DNA of 64,000 nt from Cyclobacteriaceae bacterium (GTDB lineage Bacteria > Bacteroidota > Bacteroidia > Cytophagales > Cyclobacteriaceae), in contig JAOUDZ010000013.1 of NCBI GenBank assembly GCA_029858965.1, positions 1-64,000 of the forward strand. The letters run 5' to 3'. Position numbers and translations under genes: made by a program. Of the stretch, positions 37,405-45,447 are shown piece after piece (within the stretch, counting starts at the first letter, position 1; the number at the start of each line of letters is the position of its first letter). The notes beneath the pieces are model-generated. The model saw nothing but the letters and a program-made list of their open reading frames with translations, was not told where the DNA came from and searched no databases.

Positions 37405-38691
37405 ATGCAAAAACGCTGGTTAGGATTATTTGGACTCACGCTGCTCGCAATGGCAGTGGTTTTAATGAGTAAGTACCTCATACCGTCCTCCCTTGAAGAG
37501 GAAGAAACATCTATTGATTCGTTAAAGCAGTATGTTCTTGAAGTGAAGGAGCCTAGTTTGTTGTACGGAATGGTGGTCGACAACTACACTGTAATAGAAG
37601 ACAGGATTAAACGAAACGACCGATTGGGCGACATACTGGAAGCCTACAATGTTCCGCCAAATATTATACATCAGGTTTCACAATTATCGCGCAACATCTT
37701 TGATGTCCGCAAGATAGTTCCCAACAAGAAATATACGCTCATCTGCAATCAGGATTCCTTGAAGACAGCAAAGGCATTCGTGTACGAACCAAACCTGATA
37801 GATTATATTGTTTTTAGGTTTGAGGATACACTGTGGGTTGACGTTTGCAAGCGAGACGTTGTCATTCTTGAAAAAAGCATAGTGGGTGAAATTAGCGCTA
37901 ATCTTTCAGAAACTATTGAACAACTAGGGATCTCACATGAGCTAACCAACAAGTTTGTGGATATTTTTGGATGGCAGGTTGATTTTCAACGCCTACAAAA
38001 GGGAGATAAGTTTAAGCTTATTTATGAGGAGGCACAGGTAGAAGGAACTTCTGTGGGAATAAAGCAAATCAATGGAATCTATTTTGAGCATTCGGGTAGT
38101 CCCTATTATGCTTTTCCATTTGATCAGGGAGAGGGCACGGATTATTTTGATGAAGAAGGCAACAGTCTGCGCAAGGCCCTGTTGAAATATCCGATTGAAT
38201 TCACGCGAATAAGTTCACGATACACAATGAATCGGTTTCACCCGGTACAGAAACGCTGGAAGGCTCATTTGGGCACTGACTTTGCAGCCCCCACGGGCAC
38301 ACCTATTCGCAGCGTTGGGGATGGCATCGTTGAGGAAGCGCAATATAAATCCAACAATGGAAATTATGTGAAGGTAAGGCACAACGGCACGTACACCACG
38401 CAATATCTCCACATGTCGCGTATCGCACAAGGCGTACGCACGGGAACGAAAGTAAAACAGGGGCAGACAATTGGATACGTAGGGAGTACAGGCCTGGCTA
38501 CCGGCCCGCATCTTTGTTATCGCTTCTGGCGGAATGGTGTTCAGGTAGACGCCTTGCGTGTTGAACTGCCGCCTTCCAAACCGGTAGAGCCTGATTATCT
38601 GGAATCCTTTAAGATTGTTAAGCAGGAACTTATCCGTAAATTGGAAATTATACCCTTCCCTGAACAGCAGCGACCCGTGGCATCTCTTTAA
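37405..38691 (+). CDS. M23-family peptidoglycan DD-metallopeptidase
   Basis: ORF; HLGTDFAAPTGTPIRSVGDGIV, YLHMSRIA, GLATGPHLCYRFW; ATG at 37405. Confidence 0.92.
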   Translation: MQKRWLGLFGLTLLAMAVVLMSKYLIPSSLEEEETSIDSLKQYVLEVKEPSLLYGMVVDNYTVIEDRIKRNDRLGDILEAYNVPPNIIHQVSQLSRNIFDVRKIVPNKKYTLICNQDSLKTAKAFVYEPNLIDYIVFRFEDTLWVDVCKRDVVILEKSIVGEISANLSETIEQLGISHELTNKFVDIFGWQVDFQRLQKGDKFKLIYEEAQVEGTSVGIKQINGIYFEHSGSPYYAFPFDQGEGTDYFDEEGNSLRKALLKYPIEFTRISSRYTMNRFHPVQKRWKAHLGTDFAAPTGTPIRSVGDGIVEEAQYKSNNGNYVKVRHNGTYTTQYLHMSRIAQGVRTGTKVKQGQTIGYVGSTGLATGPHLCYRFWRNGVQVDALRVELPPSKPVEPDYLESFKIVKQELIRKLEIIPFPEQQRPVASL

Positions 38692-38773
38692 ATATTTTTG
38701 CTTAGCGCATCGTTGAAGATCAAGTAATATTCCATAACTTTTTTGTTAAAGAATAGACATTTTTTTTCGTTCG

Positions 38774-41071
38774 ATGAAACGCATTTTTCTTATTTTCTTA
38801 TTTTTTGTTCAAACACTTGCCTTCGGCCAGAGGGTTGGCGTTGTATTGAGTGGCGGCGGGGCGAAAGGCCTCGCGCACGTTGGTGTTCTGAAAGCACTTG
38901 AAGAAAATGAAATTCCAATCGATTACATCGTTGGTACTTCTGTTGGTGGGATAATTGGAGGATGTTACGCTGCGGGGATGAGTCCTGCCCAAATTGAAGA
39001 AATGGTGCTCTCTGATCAGTTTCTTCGTTGGATCAATGGGCTACCCGAAAGGGGTTACAACTACTATTATCACAGCGCAGATGAAACGCCTCAGTTTTTG
39101 AAATTGAATCTGGCGCTGGACTCCACATTTAACTTTCAGCTCAATTCCAGTATTGCGAATGATGCCTCACTGAATTTTGCACTGGCAGAAAAAATGGCTG
39201 AGGCATCCGTTATTTCCAATGATAATTTTGATAGTCTATTCGTGCCATTCCGCGTGGTTACCGCTGACATTTTTACCCAACATGAAGTCGTTCTTTCAAG
39301 CGGGTCATTAAGTAGCGCACTTCGTGCGACGCAAACAGTTCCTTTCTTCTACAATCCAATTAAAGTTGAAGGCAAATATCTGTTTGATGGGGGTGTGTAC
39401 AATAACTTCCCCGTTGATGTAGTTCAACGAGAATTTAGGCCTGATGCCATAATTGGTGCAAATGTTTCAAGCAAAATTTTTGAAGAGTATCCATTTGACA
39501 AAGACGAAAAGCTAATTTCGCAATCTTTACTTTACTTATTGTTGGATAAATCAGATCCTTCCGAAATTCCACCAACGGGCATCTATATTCAACCTAACCT
39601 GAAGGGGTATACTGCTTTCGATTTTAGTAAGGTACAGGGCCTAATAGACAGTGGCTATGCCCAGACCATTCGGCAGATGGACGAGATAAAAAAGAAGATC
39701 GCCAGACGTGAAACCTGTGATGCAGTGGCCGAATTGCGTAATACATTTACCAACAGAAGTGTTCCATTCCTCTTTGACGAATTATTATTCAGCAGTTTCA
39801 ACACAAAGCAACGCGGATATATCAGAGCAATTTTCAGAAGCAGGCGAAGCAATGACAAGTTCTATTTCAGTGAGATCAAGCGTGGGTTCTTTAGATTGGT
39901 TTCCGAAGAGTATTTTAGCAACGTTTATCCGAACATTCTGTTCGATAAACAGAAGGAAGCATTTAGACTAAAATTGACGAGAAGGCCTCAGCAAAATTTT
40001 CAGGTCGGTTTTGGCGGGGTGATCGCAACACGCGATGTAAGCAATGTTTTTCTTGGATTGAATTTTTACAATTTCAATCGGATATTAACACATGCTTCAG
40101 CAGGGTTTCAAACAGGAAACTTCTATAAATCCGCCCAACTAAAATTGAGAATGAATTTTCCATACCAATTCTATCTTGAGCCATATATGTCTTTTGATAG
40201 TTGGGACTATTTAAACAATAGTGATTTACTGGATGAGGTTTCAACACCCGCTAAGCCAACAATTTTGAGGCGCTTTAATCGCAAATACGGATTGAGAGTT
40301 GGTCTGCCTTTCAAGAATTCTTTCAAAAGCATATTTATGTTCGAGGGTATTAATACAGAAGATCGCTACATTAATGGGGACGTCTTTGCCAGTACGGATA
40401 AGCTTGATAACCTTAAGCTGCATGGATATAGGGCGGGCATGAATATTTCGTCAAATAGCCTCAACCGACGGCAGTATGCCTCGGCAGGAAAAGCGTTTGG
40501 TTTTTCGGTGGATTACTTTTCAATAACAGAAGATTTTACGCCTGGAAGTACATCCGTCAAGACGGAACCTGTTGAGAATCATCACCAGTGGTTTAAGGCT
40601 AAGGTAGCTGCCGAACAATATTTCGGATCCGGTATGTTCAGGTTTGGGTATGCAGGCGAACTAGTGGTTTCAAATCAGCCATTCTTCCAAAACTACTTCG
40701 GAACAATAGTTAATGCCCCATCGTTTTTCCCCCTACAGGACAGCCGCACGTTAATTCTGCAAAACTTTCGGGCTTTCAGCTATGCGGCAGGTGGCCTGCG
40801 CGGCGTATTTACAATCCGCAAGAAGTTGGATTTTAGGTTAGAGGGCTATTTGTTCAAGGCTTTCAATCACATCGAGGAGAATATTGATCAGGAAGCAATA
40901 TTTGGGGAAAGTACCGGGCTGGTTTCTTTCGCTGGTACGGCTGGCTTTGTGTTTCACTCACCGATTGGACCGGTGAGCCTTAGTGCGAATTATTATGATG
41001 ACGCGGAAAACACATTTGGGGTCTTACTGCACGTCGGGTTCTTGTTATTCAACAGGCACTCGTTTGAATAA
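38774..41071 (+). CDS. Patatin-like phospholipase fused to an outer-membrane beta-barrel domain
   Basis: ORF; VVLSGGGAKGLAHVGVL, GTSVG, DGGVYNNFP; signal peptide; C-terminal barrel-like strands. Confidence 0.9.
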   Translation: MKRIFLIFLFFVQTLAFGQRVGVVLSGGGAKGLAHVGVLKALEENEIPIDYIVGTSVGGIIGGCYAAGMSPAQIEEMVLSDQFLRWINGLPERGYNYYYHSADETPQFLKLNLALDSTFNFQLNSSIANDASLNFALAEKMAEASVISNDNFDSLFVPFRVVTADIFTQHEVVLSSGSLSSALRATQTVPFFYNPIKVEGKYLFDGGVYNNFPVDVVQREFRPDAIIGANVSSKIFEEYPFDKDEKLISQSLLYLLLDKSDPSEIPPTGIYIQPNLKGYTAFDFSKVQGLIDSGYAQTIRQMDEIKKKIARRETCDAVAELRNTFTNRSVPFLFDELLFSSFNTKQRGYIRAIFRSRRSNDKFYFSEIKRGFFRLVSEEYFSNVYPNILFDKQKEAFRLKLTRRPQQNFQVGFGGVIATRDVSNVFLGLNFYNFNRILTHASAGFQTGNFYKSAQLKLRMNFPYQFYLEPYMSFDSWDYLNNSDLLDEVSTPAKPTILRRFNRKYGLRVGLPFKNSFKSIFMFEGINTEDRYINGDVFASTDKLDNLKLHGYRAGMNISSNSLNRRQYASAGKAFGFSVDYFSITEDFTPGSTSVKTEPVENHHQWFKAKVAAEQYFGSGMFRFGYAGELVVSNQPFFQNYFGTIVNAPSFFPLQDSRTLILQNFRAFSYAAGGLRGVFTIRKKLDFRLEGYLFKAFNHIEENIDQEAIFGESTGLVSFAGTAGFVFHSPIGPVSLSANYYDDAENTFGVLLHVGFLLFNRHSFE

Positions 41072-41194
41072 TGAATTCGGGTCGTTTGTCGAATACCTGT
41101 CGGCTTGTTTTTATTCACTTGGATGTGCGTTTTTAGGCCAAATTTTAAAATTTTTGAGTAAGTTTAAATTTGAATTCAAATAATAAGCTTTGGC

Positions 41195-43228
41195 ATGAAG
41201 CGTTTAATATTATCCCTTCTTTTGATAGTTGTGTTCAGCCACTATTCAAAAGCTCAAGTTGTGCAATGGGCCTCAAAGGTTATCGAGTTTTCATCTGAAC
41301 TTACGCCGGTCCAATATTCCGCACAACAGGCGCTGGGTAAGCCAAACGTCCTGCCTGCAGGTGGACAGAGTCCAAACGCCTGGGCGCCTGATAAACCCAA
41401 ACGAAAAGAATATTTAAAACTTGGTTTTAGTAACCCCATTAATATCCGCCAGATTGCCATTGCCGAATCGCATAACCCCAGCGCAATATTCAGAGTATTG
41501 GCGTACGATCAAAGTGGACGAGAGTATGTCATAAACACGTTTAACCCAATGGCTGTGCCACTGAAGAGCCGAATGCTCAATGTGTTTATGGCGCTAACGC
41601 CATATAAAGTATACGCCGTAAAGCTTGAGTTCGATGGGGCCGCTGTTCCGGATTATTTCGGTATTGACGCTGTGGCGATTTCTGATTCAGATTATCCAAT
41701 CATCGCGGACATTCCCACCATGCAGTTATTGGCTTCAGGTATTCTTATCGAGGCACTGGATAAGAATATAAATAGCGAATACGATGAGGTGAACCCATTG
41801 CTATCGCCGGATGGAAAGACCCTCTATTTCAGCCGAAAGAATCATCCTGAAAATGTGGGAGGAGTTAAAGACAAGGAGGATATATGGTATTCAGAATTAG
41901 ATGCTGCGGGCCGCTGGCAATTGGCCCAAAATATGGGGCCACAATTCAATAATGCCGGGCCCAACTTTGTCAACACGATCCAGGCCGTAACACCCGATGG
42001 AAAATCTGCCATTATGCTCTTGGGAAACCGTTATATGCCCAATGGCAAAATGTTGGCTGGCGTCTCTATCAGTTCACATATAAATGGAGAATGGAGTAAG
42101 CCAGAGGCTTTGAAGATTATAAATGATTACAACTATAACGATAAAGCAAATTATTTTCTGACGGATAACAGGCAAACACTACTGATGGCTGTTGAACGAC
42201 AAGATTCATATGGTGATCGCGATTTGTACGTTACGTTCATGAAAGCTGACAATACCTGGACGGAGCCGCTTAATATCGGAGATGTCGTCAACACTGCGGG
42301 CGAAGAGTCCGCACCGTTTCTTGCCTCTGATGACAAAACGTTATACTTTTCTTCAAGCGGATTCAGTGGCTATGGTGGGAGCGACATCTATGTAACTAAA
42401 AGGCTAGACGATACATGGACGAAATGGTCGGAGCCTGAAAACCTGGGGCCAGAAATCAATTCTCCGCTGGAGGATTTGTTCTTCAATATCCCTGCAGCCA
42501 GTGATTATGCTTATTACTCCCGTGGCGTGAGTGAATCTAATATGGACATATTCAGGGTAAAGTTACCGATTATCAAGAACCCCGAAACTTGGGTAACGGT
42601 AAAGGGCAGGATTGTGGACAATGTGACGGGAGAGCCAATTGGGGCCAGAATTATTTATGAGCGCTTACCCGATGGAAAGGGTCTTGGCATTTCGCAGTCT
42701 AATCCTGAAACGGGTGAATATGAAATACGCCTGCCTGCTGGTGAACTCTATGGGCTGCGTGCCGAATCAGACGGGCGGTTATCAGAAAATCAGAGCCTGG
42801 ACTTACGGGATATCACATCAGATAAAGTAATTGAGGGTAATGATTTCAATCTGGACCCTATCCGTGTAGCAATGCTGCAGCAAAATACATCAATCGTGTT
42901 GAATAATCTTTTCTTTGATTTTGATAAAGCAGTGCTCAGACCAGAATCTTACCCGGAGCTAAACCGAATTGTGACCCTCATGGAGGAGAGAAATGCGATG
43001 CAAATCGAAATCTCCGGGCATACCGATGCGCAAGGCCCGGACTGGTATAACATGCGCTTATCAGAACGAAGAGCGAATGCAGTGGTTCAATATTTGCTTG
43101 ACAAAGGTATTGGAAAGGAGCGGATGGCCGTGCTCTTCTTTGGTGAGAGCCAGCCTATTGACACGAATGAAACCGAAGAAGGAAGGAGAAGAAACCGACG
43201 CGTTGAATTCAAGATTTTGAAATTATAA
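41195..43228 (+). CDS. OmpA-family protein with PD40-type propeller and carboxypeptidase-regulatory-like domain
   Basis: ORF; LSPDGKTLYFSRKNHP, FLASDDKTLYFSSSGFSGYGGSDIY, C-terminal NNLFFDFDKAVLRPESYPELNRI...ISGHTDAQG...RRNRRVEFKIL. Confidence 0.9.
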   Translation: MKRLILSLLLIVVFSHYSKAQVVQWASKVIEFSSELTPVQYSAQQALGKPNVLPAGGQSPNAWAPDKPKRKEYLKLGFSNPINIRQIAIAESHNPSAIFRVLAYDQSGREYVINTFNPMAVPLKSRMLNVFMALTPYKVYAVKLEFDGAAVPDYFGIDAVAISDSDYPIIADIPTMQLLASGILIEALDKNINSEYDEVNPLLSPDGKTLYFSRKNHPENVGGVKDKEDIWYSELDAAGRWQLAQNMGPQFNNAGPNFVNTIQAVTPDGKSAIMLLGNRYMPNGKMLAGVSISSHINGEWSKPEALKIINDYNYNDKANYFLTDNRQTLLMAVERQDSYGDRDLYVTFMKADNTWTEPLNIGDVVNTAGEESAPFLASDDKTLYFSSSGFSGYGGSDIYVTKRLDDTWTKWSEPENLGPEINSPLEDLFFNIPAASDYAYYSRGVSESNMDIFRVKLPIIKNPETWVTVKGRIVDNVTGEPIGARIIYERLPDGKGLGISQSNPETGEYEIRLPAGELYGLRAESDGRLSENQSLDLRDITSDKVIEGNDFNLDPIRVAMLQQNTSIVLNNLFFDFDKAVLRPESYPELNRIVTLMEERNAMQIEISGHTDAQGPDWYNMRLSERRANAVVQYLLDKGIGKERMAVLFFGESQPIDTNETEEGRRRNRRVEFKILKL

Positions 43229-43239
43229 TCTTTAAGGAT

Positions 43240-43950
43240 ATGGAAAGGAAATTTCTTGATTTTTTTATTCTGTGTCTCTTCATCACCAATACTTGCATTT
43301 GCCAAACGGCAGACAGCCTAATTTATGCGGAGGGGCAGATTTTGAATGCACTTACGAAGGAGCCTGTTGAAGCTCGGATTACCTATCAAAGCCTACCCTA
43401 TGGTAATAAGATCGGAGTACTTAATAGTACAATGTATTCTTTCCCAATGTTTGATAAAGTAAGATATTCAATTATCGTGGAAGCTCCAGGGTTTGATCCG
43501 GCGAAATACATGCTTGACCCGGCCGAGGCCAATACAGAAAAAAAAGTGATCAAGGACATTGAGCTAACGAAAGGAACAGGTAGTGGCCCGGACAGAGTTG
43601 AAGTAGGAAATGTTATTCGTCTTGACAATCTAATTTTCCAGGTCGGCAGGTCAAGGATCAGTGAACAGTCATCTGATGAACTTGATGAGGTCGTCAAAAT
43701 GATGAATGACTATCCCTCTATGGTTATTCAATTGGAAGGACACACCGATTATCAGGGCAGCGCAAAGGAGAACTTAAAGCTCTCAGAAGCCCGTGTTCAA
43801 GCGGTAAAAGACCATCTTGTATCGAAGGGTGTTCAAAAGAATAGGGTGAAGACCAAAGCTTTTGGCGGTACTTCACCAATTTCGCTTGACAATACTCCGG
43901 AAGGGCACCGAATGAACAGGAGAGTGGAACTACGAATCTTGTCGAAATAA
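43240..43950 (+). CDS. OmpA-family protein (paralog of the preceding gene C-terminus)
   Basis: ORF; LEGHTDYQGSAKENLKLSEARVQAVKDHL...HRMNRRVELRIL. Confidence 0.88.
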   Translation: MERKFLDFFILCLFITNTCICQTADSLIYAEGQILNALTKEPVEARITYQSLPYGNKIGVLNSTMYSFPMFDKVRYSIIVEAPGFDPAKYMLDPAEANTEKKVIKDIELTKGTGSGPDRVEVGNVIRLDNLIFQVGRSRISEQSSDELDEVVKMMNDYPSMVIQLEGHTDYQGSAKENLKLSEARVQAVKDHLVSKGVQKNRVKTKAFGGTSPISLDNTPEGHRMNRRVELRILSK

Positions 43951-43979
43951 AAAAAGTCCAGCGACGGAGATGTTACCAG

Positions 43980-44810
43980 CTAGCGCATAGCCGTTGGATT
44001 GGACGGTTGGTTGCGAATGGCGTAAATGATCTGCAGATACTTTTCCTTGGTAGCAGAATCCAAGTCACTGTCTAATACAGTATGTTGAATGAGTTGTGAA
44101 AATGCCTCAATCCGTGGTGATTGGTACAATTCTATGGCCTTGCCTAGCTCAATAATAGAGGACGTCAACTGATGTTGATTATACGCAGAGACAGAAAGAT
44201 TGTAATGCAGCAATCCAACTACCTGGTCAAGGTTTACTTCGTTAAATAGATCAAAATCGTATAGGTAATAGGTCTTATCGGAATCTCTATTTTGATTCTT
44301 ATTTTCTTTGTATTGTGCAATTCGATTTTCGATTGAACCCGCATTACTAACAAATCCATTTACTGGATCAGTGGTCTCAAATAGGACATTACCCTGCTCC
44401 GTCTGTGCTATCAGGAATATGTGATAATTAGTTTCAATCATCTGGTAGTCAATATCAAAATGATCCAAAATAAGGGCATAGAGTGCTGTTCCGGTAAGGC
44501 AATTGTATGTGCCCGAATTCAATATTTCTCCAAATGTTGGATAATCGGCATAGCGCTTCAGGAAAAGTTGATGCGTTTTGACAAAAACAAACTCCAGGAA
44601 ATCCTTTTCCCGTTTGAACGATTTCTTCTTGCCTTCCAGTTTTTCTACAAAGCTCAAAAACCGCTGTGTGGAAGGCTGCTGCCCATCCGTTTCGCTGTAT
44701 AGCTTAAGATAATAGTCAACTTTGGAAGTAGGCTGAATAGCAACTAATCCAGCCTGGCCCGAGACGAGTATTGGCAAAAGAAGGAAAAAGGCTATGATCC
44801 GAAATCTCAT
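43980..44810 (-). CDS. Secreted transglutaminase-like hypothetical protein
   Basis: ORF; signal peptide; GTYNCLTGTALYALILDHFDIDYQMIET...NYHIFL Cys/His layout. Confidence 0.6.
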   Translation of the reverse strand: MRFRIIAFFLLLPILVSGQAGLVAIQPTSKVDYYLKLYSETDGQQPSTQRFLSFVEKLEGKKKSFKREKDFLEFVFVKTHQLFLKRYADYPTFGEILNSGTYNCLTGTALYALILDHFDIDYQMIETNYHIFLIAQTEQGNVLFETTDPVNGFVSNAGSIENRIAQYKENKNQNRDSDKTYYLYDFDLFNEVNLDQVVGLLHYNLSVSAYNQHQLTSSIIELGKAIELYQSPRIEAFSQLIQHTVLDSDLDSATKEKYLQIIYAIRNQPSNPTAMR

Positions 44811-45405
44811 GTTAAGTTAATATTAACTTAATGTTAATAAAGATAACATATAGATAACAAAACCCAATAAAAAAGTAACATTTACGTAATATTCATCGCT
44901 AAATCGCAGGTTTTGCAGCCCAGCGGCTAAAAAGAATCAAAGAATAGAGACGATTAGGCCATAAATACTGCCTTTCGAATGCTTCAGGCCAGCTTGGAAG
45001 TATTTCACCGGTTATTCCACCCTCGAACTATGCCTCGTTACTGCGCCAAAGGGCTCTTTATTAGAGTCGATGAGCACAACAAACTCACCAGTATCATATC
45101 GAAAACCACTTGTTTTATTTTATATGACGGTATTTGGAGTCATCAAAATGGCGGTTTCCAATTCGCCCATTGCTATCTACCTTTTGGTGGTGTGGATAAC
45201 TGGGGTATATAGCAGATCATACAGGTATCTGGGTCAGCCGAGCATAATGCCAGTAGGACGTATAACATGCATAAACATCTTCTGCACCCAAGCTGCACCG
45301 GCAATAATATTGACGCCTTCTTCAGCATATCTCAAATAGTCTTTAGACAGCTTGCTGGAGATTTAACGTGCCTGTGGCGTTAACCAATTTTCAGGTACTC
45401 TTTAC

Positions 45406-45413
45406 TACCTTTG
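45406..45413 (+). promoter_or_regulatory. Putative -7 box (TACCTTTG) upstream of the AsmA gene
   Basis: TAnnTTTG match 35 bp before the ATG. Confidence 0.35.
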
Positions 45414-45447
45414 GCCTCTAAAAATTGTAATTCAAATAATTTATTAT

